Notes under the pieces: generated by a model
The model's input: only the letters and a program-made list of their open reading frames with translations
Told to the model about the DNA's origin: nothing
Databases searched by the model: none
Position numbers and translations under genes: made by a program
Shown: in pieces, positions 13,724 through 23,200 of the stretch
Layout: the number at the start of each line of letters is the position of its first letter
Numbering within the stretch: position 1 is the stretch's first letter
Assembly: GCF_016863135.1 (NCBI RefSeq)
Contig: NZ_BOOH01000011.1
Location: forward strand, 1-43,140
Direction of reading: 5' to 3'
DNA length: 43,140 bases
Source: Planobispora longispora
GTDB taxonomy: Bacteria > Actinomycetota > Actinomycetes > Streptosporangiales > Streptosporangiaceae

Positions 13724-15613
13724 TCAGCCATGGACCTGCTGCCGCAGGGCCTCGGCGAGCCAGCGGGCGGTCTTGCCGGCGTTCTCCGCGATCTTTCCGT
13801 CCGGGTCGCCCTTGACGCCGCCCCGCTCGTATTCGACCTCGGCGACCAGGTTGCTGACCCGGAAGACCACGGTCACCTTGTAGGACCCGCCGTAGAGGTT
13901 GATCGTGTTGTGCGCCGCCGCGATGAACGCCTCCTCGCCGACGCCGCTCATGTCCTGGGGCGGCAGGGCCTTGGGAGTGGCGAGCCGGCCCTTGCCGAGG
14001 ATGTCCTGCTTCTTGCTCGCCAGGTACTCCCTGGCCCGTGCGATCTCCGAGCCGTCCTGCTTCTGGGCGACGAGCCGTACGCGCAGGTCGTATTTCTCCG
14101 CGCTGGGCTTGCGCCAGTCCCGGTTGAGCCAGTTGCACTCGGCGGCCTCGACCTCGGAGCTCTGGAAGCCGGGGACCACCTCGGCGGCCTGCTCGTCGGT
14201 GAGCAGGCTGCACGCCCGGGGGGCGGCGGGGAACAGGCCCTGGGTCCCCGTGGTGGAGGGCTCGGGCGCGGCCTCCTCCGGGGCGCCGCTCAGCGTGGGA
14301 CCGAGCAGGAGGCCGATGGTGACCGCCATGCCGGCCAGCAGCACGCCCGTCAGGGCCACGATCGAGCGGGGCACCAGGACGCCCTGCGGGCCGGACGACC
14401 GCTGGGTCGGAGCGGTGGAACCCTCGGGCGTCCACGACGGGGAGGCGGAGGGGACGGGGACGAGTTCCCGGGAGGCGGGCACGTCCCCGTCCGGGCGCGT
14501 GCGCGCGGGCGTGGTGACGTCGTCCTTCGCGGCGGGTACGGCGGCCTCCCGCCCGGGGGCGCCCTGGGCGGCGAGGTCGCGCGGGACGGCGCCCTGCGCG
14601 GGACCGCTCACGGCCTGGCCGGGACCGCTCTGCGCGGGACCGCTCACGGCTTGGGCGGGACCGCTCATGCCCTGCGCGAGACCGTTCCGCGGGGCCAGGT
14701 CCTGCGAGGTGAGACTCCGCAGGGGGACGCTCTGCGAGGTGAGGCCCTGCACGGTGGTGTCCTGCGCGGCGTCCCGTGTCGCGGCGCCCCGTGTCGCGGC
14801 GCCCCGCGTGACGGGCACGGCGGGTGCGGCGAGGACGTCCGGCGCGGCGAGGACGTCCGGCACGGAGGCGAAGGGCTCCGGCACCGGCAGGGCCGCCTGC
14901 GGCATGGGGAGCACGGGCGCGATGGCGGCCACCTCGGGCACGAAGGGGCGGGGCCCGACGCGGGGCGTCTCCGGCTCGGTCTCCGGCGGCTTGGGGAAGG
15001 TGAGTGTGGCGTTCGGCCGGCGGGCGGCGGGCGCCGGGGCGCCGGGGAGGCCGGGGCGGTCCCGGGAGACCTCCAGCAGGGCCGTGCGCACGGTGTCCGC
15101 GCCGGGGCGGAGCGCGGGGTCCCCGGACAGCAGCTTGACCAGGATCGGGGCGATCGGGCCCGCGTTCCGCATCGGGGCGCCGGGGGTGGGGGTGTAGCCC
15201 TCGACGGCGGCGTACAGGGTCGCGCCGAGCGACCACAGGTCCGAGGCCGGTCCGGTCGCGCCCTCGGGAGCCGTGTAGGAGGGGGACCTGACCGCGGGGG
15301 CGGCCAGCACCGCCCGGTCGCCCGGGCCGATCAGCACCGAGGCGGGCCGTACGTCGCCGTGGACCGTCCCGTTCCGGTGCGCGGTCATGATCTGGTCCAG
15401 CAGGCTCAGGCCGATCGCGGCGGTCCGCGCCGGGGACATGGGGCCGTTCTGCCCGATGAGGAACTCCAGCGACGTCCCCCCCGGCTCCGTGGCTCCGCCG
15501 GCGCCGGGGGCGAGGATGTCGGGGCCGCGACCCCCGTGGTCCCCGTAGCCCCCGTGACCGGGTGCGGAACCGGCGTGCCTGCCCTGCCGCCCCGGAGTGT
15601 CTGCCTGGTTCAT
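13724..15613 (-). CDS. N-lobe-less membrane pseudokinase with paired-cysteine ectodomain (array gene 2)
   Basis: A 629-residue protein. After a Gly/His/Asp-rich start (1-47) it enters the kinase fold only at the alpha-D/alpha-E level. There is no glycine loop and no ATP-binding lysine. The catalytic-loop remnant is H-G-D-V-R-P-A-S (Asp kept, Arg for Lys), DFG is missing (L-A-A-P-A-V), but S-D-L-W-S-L-G-A-T-L-Y is well kept. A linker of over 200 residues rich in Pro/Ala/Gln with short internal repeats (G-P-A-Q, T-S-Q) leads to a membrane helix (417-437). The ectodomain has C468, C493, V-G-E-E-A-F and F-R-V-S-N-L-V-A-E-V. Its ATG overlaps the upstream kinase stop (ATGA), indicating translational coupling. 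Confidence 0.88.
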   Translation of the reverse strand: MNQADTPGRQGRHAGSAPGHGGYGDHGGRGPDILAPGAGGATEPGGTSLEFLIGQNGPMSPARTAAIGLSLLDQIMTAHRNGTVHGDVRPASVLIGPGDRAVLAAPAVRSPSYTAPEGATGPASDLWSLGATLYAAVEGYTPTPGAPMRNAGPIAPILVKLLSGDPALRPGADTVRTALLEVSRDRPGLPGAPAPAARRPNATLTFPKPPETEPETPRVGPRPFVPEVAAIAPVLPMPQAALPVPEPFASVPDVLAAPDVLAAPAVPVTRGAATRGAATRDAAQDTTVQGLTSQSVPLRSLTSQDLAPRNGLAQGMSGPAQAVSGPAQSGPGQAVSGPAQGAVPRDLAAQGAPGREAAVPAAKDDVTTPARTRPDGDVPASRELVPVPSASPSWTPEGSTAPTQRSSGPQGVLVPRSIVALTGVLLAGMAVTIGLLLGPTLSGAPEEAAPEPSTTGTQGLFPAAPRACSLLTDEQAAEVVPGFQSSEVEAAECNWLNRDWRKPSAEKYDLRVRLVAQKQDGSEIARAREYLASKKQDILGKGRLATPKALPPQDMSGVGEEAFIAAAHNTINLYGGSYKVTVVFRVSNLVAEVEYERGGVKGDPDGKIAENAGKTARWLAEALRQQVHG

Positions 15614-17241
15614 CCCGCCGCCTTCTGCTTGTTCAACGCCTCCGCGACCCAGACCGCGGCGGTGTGGACGCCGCTTCGGATCGCCGGGCCGTCCTTGGTC
15701 CCGTCCACCACGGTGTAGGCCACCTCCACGACCAGGTTGTCGACGCGGAACGTCACGTAACTCTGTTCGAGCCTGCCGGTCTTGCGGTTCTCGTAGACGT
15801 CGTAGCCGAACGCCTCGTCTCCGACGGGCCGCACCGGCAGCGGGCCGGTGTTCCTGGCCGAACGCGACCCGGCCGAGATGCTCGCCCAGTTCCAGGCGAG
15901 CCGGCCGTTGGGGAGGGTGGCGTTGCGCTGGTTGACGAAGAGCTCGTGGGCCTGGCGCGGGCTCTTGCCCCACTGCTTGTCCTGGCCGCCGGCGGGCTCG
16001 ACCACCAGCCCCTTGCCGGAGGTCGTCCACTCGCAGCCGCCCCTGTTGGTCGGCTTCCCCGCGCCGGTCAGGGCGGGCAGGAGCTGCCCGGCCCGTTCCG
16101 GGGAGATGAGCCCGCACAGGTCCACCGGGGTGGCGAAGGCGCCGGGCCGCTCGCTGAGCCGCACCGGCGCGGCGGGCGCCGTACGGTCCTCGGTGAGATG
16201 GACCACGCCCGCGGTGGCGCCGATGATCATCGCGACCGCGGCCACCTCGGCGACGGCCCACACCAGCGCTCCCCGCCCGCGCGGGGGGCGGACGAGGGAC
16301 GACACCAGCCGGGTGAGGGTCGATCCGGTGGATCCCGGCCCCGCGAGCCTCGGCCCGGAGCGGCTCCCCGGATACCCGGAGAGGTCGACGTCGTCGGAGG
16401 ACGGGGAGCCGGTGGCCGGACGGCCGGAGGCGATCTCCTGGAGTTCCCGGGAGACGTCGTCGAAGGACGGCCGGGCCACGGGGAGAGGGTGCAGCATGCG
16501 CATCAGCAGCGGGCCCAGCTCGCCCGCGCGCTCGGGCGGCCGGGGCGGCTCGGTGAGCACCTTGCTGATCGCCGAGACGGGCGTGTCGGCGGGGTGCGGG
16601 GGCACGCCCTCGACGGCGAAGTAGAGCGTCGCGCCCAGCGACCACAGGTCGGAGTAGGGGCCGCCGCGCTCGCCGCGCAGCCGTTCCGGGGCGATGTAGT
16701 GGGGAGAGCCGACCAGGCGGCTGGTCTGCCCGGCGAGGGTGTCGCCCTCGGCGACGGCGATGCCGAAGTCGGTGAGGACGGCCTTGCCGGTCCTGGAGAG
16801 GAAGATGTTGCCCGGCTTGACGTCCCGGTGCAGCACCCCGACGGCGTGCGCGGCGGCCAGCGCGCTGAGGATGCCCACACCCGCCCGGGCCGCCTGGTGC
16901 GGCGGGAGCGGCCGGCGGTCCCGGACGATCTTCTCCAGCGATTCCCCGGTGAGCAGCTCCATGATGATCCACGGGCGGTCGTTCTCGACGACCACGTCGT
17001 GGATCGTGACGATGGACGGGTGTTTGAGCCGGGCGGCCAGGTTGGCCTCGCGGAGCGCGGCGGCGCAGACGTCCTGCCGCTGGAGGGGGGACAGTTCCTG
17101 CGGGAGCCGTATCTCCTTGACCGCCACGTCGCGGCGGAGCGTCTCGTCGGAGGCGAGCCACACCGTGCCCATGCCGCCCTCGGCGAGAGGGTTGAGCAGG
17201 CGGTAACGGCCCGCCAGCACTCGCGCGTCGATCCTGCTCAC
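15610..17241 (-). CDS. Receptor Ser/Thr protein kinase (array gene 1)
   Basis: A 543-residue active-type kinase: G-G-M-G-T-V-W, K42 (V-A-V-K-E-I), H-R-D-V-K-P-G-N (D140), D-F-G (D158) and Y-I-A-P-E. One membrane helix (about 325-348) and an outer domain follow, with C376 (D-L-C-G-L-I-S-P-E-R-A), C403 (C-E-W), V-G-D-E-A-F and F-R-V-D-N-L-V-V-E-V. The frame is open to an ATG at 17295. The GTG at 17241 is preferred because it puts K42, D140 and D158 at exactly the same numbers as in array gene 3 and gives the same short lead to L-A-G-R-Y-R. The ligand is unknown. First gene of the four-gene array. Confidence 0.95.
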   Translation of the reverse strand: MSRIDARVLAGRYRLLNPLAEGGMGTVWLASDETLRRDVAVKEIRLPQELSPLQRQDVCAAALREANLAARLKHPSIVTIHDVVVENDRPWIIMELLTGESLEKIVRDRRPLPPHQAARAGVGILSALAAAHAVGVLHRDVKPGNIFLSRTGKAVLTDFGIAVAEGDTLAGQTSRLVGSPHYIAPERLRGERGGPYSDLWSLGATLYFAVEGVPPHPADTPVSAISKVLTEPPRPPERAGELGPLLMRMLHPLPVARPSFDDVSRELQEIASGRPATGSPSSDDVDLSGYPGSRSGPRLAGPGSTGSTLTRLVSSLVRPPRGRGALVWAVAEVAAVAMIIGATAGVVHLTEDRTAPAAPVRLSERPGAFATPVDLCGLISPERAGQLLPALTGAGKPTNRGGCEWTTSGKGLVVEPAGGQDKQWGKSPRQAHELFVNQRNATLPNGRLAWNWASISAGSRSARNTGPLPVRPVGDEAFGYDVYENRKTGRLEQSYVTFRVDNLVVEVAYTVVDGTKDGPAIRSGVHTAAVWVAEALNKQKAAG

Positions 17242-17306
17242 CTCGTTAACCGGCCTGCCACCCCAGGGGACCCGCTGACCCGTCTCGGACAGCATGTCGC
17301 CGACAA

Positions 17307-17336
17307 AAGATAGCCATTGACCGCGATGCGGGCCAA
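17307..17336 (-). promoter_or_regulatory. Candidate promoter of the kinase array
   Basis: On the minus strand, TTGGCC (17336-17331), an 18-bp spacer and TATCTT (17312-17307) make a plausible sigma-70-type promoter. Transcription would begin about 60 nt before the preferred GTG start. Confidence 0.45.
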
Positions 17337-17406
17337 AGAACAGGGATTTCTCTTATCTCTCGATCTCGCTCATACCGCTGTCTGTCGCCTCCGCCGGGGC
17401 AAGCCG

Positions 17407-17435
17407 TTGATCTCGGAAAAAATGATCGATAGGCT
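17407..17435 (+). promoter_or_regulatory. Candidate promoter for the GNAT gene
   Basis: TTGATC (17407-17412), 17-bp spacer, TAGGCT (17430-17435). It points toward a short leader ORF and the acetyltransferase, divergent from the kinase array promoter. Confidence 0.5.
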
Positions 17436-17470
17436 GGCCCTCCCTTCGACGAAGAGGAGGTGAGGAGCGG

Positions 17471-17518
17471 ATGTCCACCCTCATGACGCGCTCTCACCTC
17501 GGGCGGCAGGACGCCTGA
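17471..17518 (+). CDS. Possible leader peptide ORF (15 aa)
   Basis: ATG at 17471 directly follows a strong AGGAGGTGAGGAG ribosome binding region and opens 15 codons (M-S-T-L-M-T-R-S-H-L-G-R-Q-D-A) ending 35 nt before the GNAT start. The strong site on so short a frame suggests a translated leader. Resemblance to the short leader peptides annotated before actinobacterial genes is only slight. Confidence 0.35.
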   Translation: MSTLMTRSHLGRQDA

Positions 17519-17553
17519 GCCCGGAGAGCGCACTCTCGCTTCCGGAGTTTCGC

Positions 17554-18495
17554 TTGTCTGATCTGATCTTCCGTCCGCTCGACGCGGACGAGTTCGACGT
17601 GTTCCACCGCTACGCCACCCCGCCGACCTCCGGCGTGGGCGCGCGCACCCTCACCTTCGAGGAACTCGGCTACCGGTCCGGGCGGGTGTGGGTCGCCCTC
17701 CGCGGTGACGAGGCGGTCGCCCGGGCCGCGTTCTGGGGTCCCGACGACTTCGACCACCCGTTCAGCCTCGACTGGTTCGACCCGGGCACCGGCCCGGACG
17801 GGATCGAGGCGGGGGCGGCCCTGCTCCGGGCCGCCTACGCCGCGCTGGTCACGCCCGACTACGCCACGCCCATCGGCGACCGTCCGGACTACCACCTGTT
17901 CCTCCCCGCCGACTGGCGGGAGCGTCCCGACGCCCGCGCCGACGCCGAGGCCCGCATCGCCGCCGCCGAGAAGGCGGGGCTGAGCGTGCGGGTCGAGCGG
18001 CTGAACCTGCGCTGGGCCCCCGAGTACGGCCTGCCGCCCCGCTCCACCCGGCTCACCTTCGCCCCGGCCACCGACGACATGGTGATCGTGGAGGTGCTCT
18101 CCCGGATCCTGGTCGGCAGCCTCGACGACGACGACCGCCGCACGATGGCGGAGAAGGGGCCGGAGGCGGCGGCCCGGGAGGGCCTGGCCGACCTGGCCGG
18201 CTTCCCCGGCGGGCGGGACCGCTGGCGGCTGGCGTACGACGGGGCCGGGGAGCTGGTCGGCATCGTCATGCCCACCCGCAACTCCTACAACGCCACGATC
18301 GGCTACCTGGGCGTGCTCCCCGAGCACCGGGGCCACGGCTACGCCGACGACCTGGTCGCCGAGGCGCTGCACATCTTCAGCGCCGAGGGGGCGCCCCAGG
18401 TGACCGACAACACCGACGTCGGCAACGAGCCCATGGCGGCGTCGTTCGCCCGGATCGGCTACCGGGTCACCGGCCGCAGGATGATCCTCGTCTGA
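17554..18495 (+). CDS. GNAT family N-acetyltransferase, tandem-domain size
   Basis: A 313-residue protein with a clear GNAT acetyl-CoA-binding core near the C-terminus: I-G-Y-L-G-V-L-P-E-H-R-G-H-G-Y-A-D-D-L (motif A, R/Q-x-x-G-x-G/A type), followed by T-D-N-x-N-E-P-M and F-A-R-I-G-Y. The N-terminal half (1-150) is a probable degenerate second GNAT repeat, as in other proteins of about 300 residues in this family. The start is TTG at 17554, with GGAG 6 nt upstream. The acceptor substrate is not predictable. Confidence 0.85.
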   Translation: MSDLIFRPLDADEFDVFHRYATPPTSGVGARTLTFEELGYRSGRVWVALRGDEAVARAAFWGPDDFDHPFSLDWFDPGTGPDGIEAGAALLRAAYAALVTPDYATPIGDRPDYHLFLPADWRERPDARADAEARIAAAEKAGLSVRVERLNLRWAPEYGLPPRSTRLTFAPATDDMVIVEVLSRILVGSLDDDDRRTMAEKGPEAAAREGLADLAGFPGGRDRWRLAYDGAGELVGIVMPTRNSYNATIGYLGVLPEHRGHGYADDLVAEALHIFSAEGAPQVTDNTDVGNEPMAASFARIGYRVTGRRMILV

Positions 18496-18525
18496 CGGAC
18501 GACGGCGCGCCGCCGCTCGCAAGGC

Positions 18526-19395
18526 TCATGACCTGCTCGCCTCCCAGGCCTCCTGCGCGGTCACGAGCCGGTCCCAGAGCGCGGCGCGCCCGGCGGGGCC
18601 GACGTCGTCGAGGGTGAGGCCGAAGACGTCGGCCAGCAGCGCGAAATAGTCGTCCGGGGTCTCGACGGTCAGCCGGTTCTCCCGGTCGCCGACGCGGGTG
18701 AGCACCAGGCCGCGCAGGATGTCGACGCCGGCCGCGTCGCGCCGCTGGACCGTGGCCACCCGGACGAAGCCGGAGTCCGGCGAGGTGGACAGGTGCCTGT
18801 GCATGCCGGCGAAGGCCGTCATCTCCACGGACTCCGGCCCGAAGTCCATGCCCAGGAAGCTGCCGCGCGGATCGTGGTCGAAGCGCCAGCCGCCGGGCGC
18901 CACCTCCGACGGGCGCAGGCCGTAGGAGAAGGGCCCCTGCCGGTAGACGCCCTCGACCAGCGGGAGCGGCTCGTGGAGGGCGTCGCCGAGCCCCGAGTCG
19001 ACCAGCCACCCGCCGCCGGGGTTCTCCGCCGTGGGCAGGCCCGAGACCGTCAGGACGAGGTGGTTGCCGTCGACGCCCGCCGGGCGTTCGGCGTTGCCCT
19101 GCACCCCGCCGAAGTGCCGGGTCACCCGGTAGCCGAGCCCCTGCAGGAGCAGCGAGAACGCCCCGTTGAGGTGGTAGCAGTAGCCGCCCCGCCCGCGCAG
19201 GATGCGCCCGGCCGACTCCGCCGGATCCACGCTCGTCGGGCGGTCCAGCCAGATCTCGAGGCACTCGTACGGCACCCGCTCCACGTGGGCCCGGTGCAGC
19301 AGGCGGAGCGATTCCGCACTCGGCGGGCCATCGCCTGCCCCGCCGATGCGCCGTAGATATGCGGAAAAGTCGATCACCTCGTGACGATAACCCAT
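18526..19395 (-). CDS. Arylamine N-acetyltransferase
   Basis: A 289-residue NAT-family enzyme that transfers acetyl from acetyl-CoA to arylamines or hydrazines, or acts in amide formation. The catalytic triad is in place: C73 in R-G-R-G-G-Y-C-Y-H-L-N, H112 in G-N-H-L-V-L and D133 in W-L-V-D-S-G-L-G-D. The usual R-G-G-x-C-x-E-x-N motif has His instead of Glu, a small departure. The frame continues to 19452, but the ATG at 19395 gives the normal N-terminus (I-D-F-S-A-Y-L-R-R-I-G). Convergent with the GNAT gene (30-nt gap) and divergent from the response regulator. Confidence 0.93.
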   Translation of the reverse strand: MGYRHEVIDFSAYLRRIGGAGDGPPSAESLRLLHRAHVERVPYECLEIWLDRPTSVDPAESAGRILRGRGGYCYHLNGAFSLLLQGLGYRVTRHFGGVQGNAERPAGVDGNHLVLTVSGLPTAENPGGGWLVDSGLGDALHEPLPLVEGVYRQGPFSYGLRPSEVAPGGWRFDHDPRGSFLGMDFGPESVEMTAFAGMHRHLSTSPDSGFVRVATVQRRDAAGVDILRGLVLTRVGDRENRLTVETPDDYFALLADVFGLTLDDVGPAGRAALWDRLVTAQEAWEASRS

Positions 19396-19497
19396 CACCG
19401 TGGACGCGCGGGATCCTGGAACTGCGCGGGCGAAGCTGCGCGGAATCTTCACAATTCACCTCAAGTCCTCTGCACAGGGCGGGCCTAAGCTCGCGCC

Positions 19498-20187
19498 ATG
19501 GCTACTCCGCAACAACGACGGATCCTCGTGGTCGAGGACGACGCGACGATCGCGCGGGCCGTACGGCACCGGCTCGTCGCGGAGGGCTTCGACGTGCGGA
19601 TCGCCGGGGACGGCGAGGAGGCGCTCGCGGCGTACGCGAAGGCGGAGCCCGATGTGGTGGTCCTCGACCGGCTGCTCCCCGGCCTCGACGGGCTGGAGGT
19701 CTGCCGGCGCATGCAGGCGGCCCGGCCGGTGCCGGTGCTCATGCTCACCGCGCTGGGCGAGGAGACCGACCTCCTCGTCGGGCTCGGGGTCGGCGCCGAC
19801 GACTACATGACCAAGCCGTTCAGCATGCGCGAGCTGGTCGCGCGGGTGCACGCGCTGCTGCGGCGGGTGGAGCGCGCCTCCCAGCTGGCCGCGGACGACA
19901 TGGTCGTCCGGGTGGGCGACATCGAGGTCGACACCGCCGAGCGGCGGGTCTACGTCCGGGGCGAGGAGGTCCAGCTCACCCGGACCGAGTTCGACCTCCT
20001 GCGCCGGCTGGCGGAACGGCCGGGGCAGGTGTTCGAGCGGGAACGCCTCCTGGCCGACGTGTGGGGCTTCTCCGAGGCCGCGGCCACCCGGACCGTCGAC
20101 AGCCACGTGCGGGCCTTGCGCCGCAAGCTCGGCTCCGGCGTCGTCCGCACCGTCCACGGGGTCGGCTACGCCCTCGTGAGGTCCTGA
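19498..20187 (+). CDS. OmpR/PhoB-type response regulator
   Basis: A 229-residue regulator. The receiver domain has E13-D14-D15, phospho-site D57 (V-V-V-L-D-R-L-L-P-G) and Lys near 106 (M-T-K-P-F). The C-terminal winged helix (about 135-228) has L-T-R-T-E-F-D-L-L, F-E-R-E-R-L-L-A-D-V-W and R-T-V-D-S-H-V-R-A-L-R-R-K-L. It is transcribed with the downstream histidine kinase (68-nt gap) and is its likely partner. Confidence 0.95.
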   Translation: MATPQQRRILVVEDDATIARAVRHRLVAEGFDVRIAGDGEEALAAYAKAEPDVVVLDRLLPGLDGLEVCRRMQAARPVPVLMLTALGEETDLLVGLGVGADDYMTKPFSMRELVARVHALLRRVERASQLAADDMVVRVGDIEVDTAERRVYVRGEEVQLTRTEFDLLRRLAERPGQVFERERLLADVWGFSEAAATRTVDSHVRALRRKLGSGVVRTVHGVGYALVRS

Positions 20188-20255
20188 CGGCCCCGCCGGC
20201 CGTTCACCCGGACTCGCGGCGAACCAGTCGCCCTCCCCGTCGGTCGAACACTGAA

Positions 20256-23200
20256 ATGCGCAGACAATTGAGACCACTCGACTTCCTGGGCCGGATCAAG
20301 GTCAAGCTCGGCATGGTGATCCTGCTGGCCGTGGCGGCGGCGTTCGTCGTCAACGAGGTCGGCATCAACGCCGGATTCTCGCGGGACGTGCGCGTCGCGG
20401 TGGCGGCGGTGCTCGCACTGATCATGGTGCAGCTGCTGGCCCGCGGGATGACCAAGCCGCTGCGGGAGATGGCCGCCGCCGCCCAGACGATCGCCCAGGG
20501 CCGCTACGGCCTGCGGGTCACCGCCACCTCCCGCGACGAGGTCGGCGAGCTCGCCCGCGCCTTCAACGCGATGGCGGCCGACCTGGGCGAGGTGGACCGG
20601 CAGCGGCGCGAGCTGGTCGCCAACGTCAGCCACGAGCTGCGCACACCGATCACCGCGCTCCGGGCGGTGCTGGAGAACGTGGTGGACGGCGTCTCCGAGC
20701 CCGATCCGGCGACGCTCGGGACGGCGCTGGCCCAGACCGAGCGGCTCGGCCGCCTCGTCGCCCAGCTGCTGGACCTGTCCCGCCTGGAGTCCGGGGCCCG
20801 GCTGATCGATCCGGAGAACGTCGAGCTCAGAGCCCTGTGCGAGCAGGCGCTGCGCGAGGCGGTGCTCGCCCGGGAGGAGGTGACGGCCCGGTGCGAGGTG
20901 CCCGCAGGCCTGAGCGTGCGGGCCGACGCGGACCTGCTGGCCCAGGTGCTGGCGAACCTGCTGGACAACGCGGTGCGGCACAGCCCCGCGGGCGGCGTGG
21001 TGGTGCTCTCCGCCGACTGCGAGGGCCCCGGCGTACGGCTGCGCGTCATCGATCAAGGTCCCGGGATCCCCGAGGAGGACCGGGCCAGGGCCTTCGAGCG
21101 CTTCTCCCGCTTGGACGCGGGGCGGGCGGCGGACGACGGCGGCGCCGGGCTGGGCCTGGCCATCACCAAGGAGATCGTCGAGCTTCACGGCGGCTCCATC
21201 CGCGTCGAAGACGGCGTCGGCTGCCGCATCGCGGTCGACCTCCCCGAAAGGATCACGATGGACACCTCGTCCCTCCCGGATCCACCCGGGTCCCCCGGGT
21301 CCGATCCCGCTTCCTCCGCGTTCGCCGGGGCCGTCGTCCCGGAGGCGCCCGAGGGTTCCATCCCCGACGCCGGAGCGCCCGCCGAGACGCCTTCCGGGGC
21401 GCGGGCCCGCGCGGACACCCCGGCGGACGTCTCCGCGGACGTCGCGGCCGAGACTCCTGCGGCTGTCTCCGCGGCGGCCCCGGCGGACGGCTCCGCAGCG
21501 GTCTCGCCGGAGGTCTCCGCGGCTGTCCCCGCGCCCGCTCCCGGGCCGGCGCCGCCGGCCGGCGGTGATCTCCCGCCGTCCCCGGAATCGTCGGAATCCC
21601 GGTCCCCGGGATCCTCGTCCCCGGACCCGGTGCTCTCCGGCGCGCCATCGGTCCCGGACATGTCCCGGGAGCCGGCGTCCTCCGGCGCGTCGCCGGAGTC
21701 CGTCCCGTCCCCGCCCGGCGGTTTCCCGGTCGGGCTGTTCCCCCAGTCCGGTACTTCCCCCCAGGCGGCCACGCCGCCCGCGGCGTCCGTGCCCGCCGAG
21801 ACTTTCGCGTCCGCGCGATCCGGGGACAGGATCAAGGCCGCCGCGCCCGCGCCTGCGGAGCCGGTCCGAAGCTGGTGGGGAGCGATCGCCGGGTTCTTCA
21901 TCGGAGGGTTCATCGGGCTGTGCGTCGGCGTGCCCGTCGGCTTCGTCATCGGCTCCATGGAGATCAGGCTCGGCCTGATGCTGGGGGTCCTCGCCCCGGT
22001 GGTCGGAGCGTTCATCGGCACGGTCGTCGGAGCCACCACGCCGCCCAACGGCATGTGGACCGGCTACCAGCAGGCCGGGTCCCGTACGGCGGCGCCGACG
22101 ACCGAGGCCGCCTATCCGGCCGTGCCGGTGCTGGTCGGCGAGGTCCGGCAGACCGCGCCGGGCGGCGGGCTCCCGGGTGGCCAGGGGCGGCAGGCCGTAC
22201 CCGGCGGTGACGGGATCAAGGAGGCCGCGCCGGACGGCGCGCCGCGGGGGATCACGACCGACGGATACGTGGCGCCGTCGATCTTCCCCCGGCCCGAACT
22301 GCCGGACACCCCGCGGTGGATGCTCGCCGTCTGCGCGGTCGTGGGCGTGCTCGCGGCGGTCGCCCTGCCGGGCAGCGCGGCGGGCCTGGGAGTCGCGCTG
22401 GTGGCGGTCGCCATGGGGGCGGCGACGCTGCCGGTCGTGCGCCGCCGGCTCACTCCCTGGTCGATCGGGATGGGCGTGATCGCGTACGGACTGGTCGCGG
22501 TGGCCGTCTTCAGGGACGCCGACTGGCTCGTCGGGCTGCTGCTCCTCGCCGGATTCCTGATGGCCGCGCTCGCTCTGTCGGGGGCCGGGCGCGGCTGGCT
22601 CGGGGTGATCAGGGGGGCGTTCTCGGTGGTGCTGGGGCTGCTCCCGCTGCCGTGGTTCCTGGCCGCGCCGGTGAAGGGGAAGGGGATGACGGCCCGCCGG
22701 CGGCTGGTGCCCACGCTCCTCGGGCTCGGGATCGCCATCGTGCTGCTCGCGGTCTTCGGCGCGCTGTTCGCCTCGGCGGACGCGGTGTTCGCCGAGGCGG
22801 TGGAGCGGGTGTTCACCTCGCAGAACTGGGCGGACGACCTGCCGCTGCGGATCGTGGTGTTCGCAGCCTTCGCGGTGGCCGTCGCCTCGGCCGTGCTGGT
22901 GGTGCTGCGGCCGGTCGTCGAGCCGAAGGGGCCCGACGTGCGGCTGCAGGTCGGGCGGGGGCTGTGGGTGACGCCCCTGGTCGCGCTCAACCTGCTCTTC
23001 GGCACCTTCGTGGCGATGCAGCTGACGGTGCTGTTCGGCAGCGCGCGGTGGCTGGTGACGACCACCGACCTCACCTACGCCGAGTACGCCCGTTCGGGGT
23101 TCTTCCAGCTGGTGATCGTCAGCGTGTTCGTCCTGGCGATCGTGGCGGTCGCCTCGGGGGCGCTCGAACTGCAGGGCCGCGACCGGTGGCTGATGGCCGG

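Noticed and set aside
13724-17161. Single 1145-codon minus-strand frame
   Set aside because: Its first 516 codons are an Arg/Pro-rich antisense-frame shadow of the upstream kinase gene. Real coding starts at ATG 15613.
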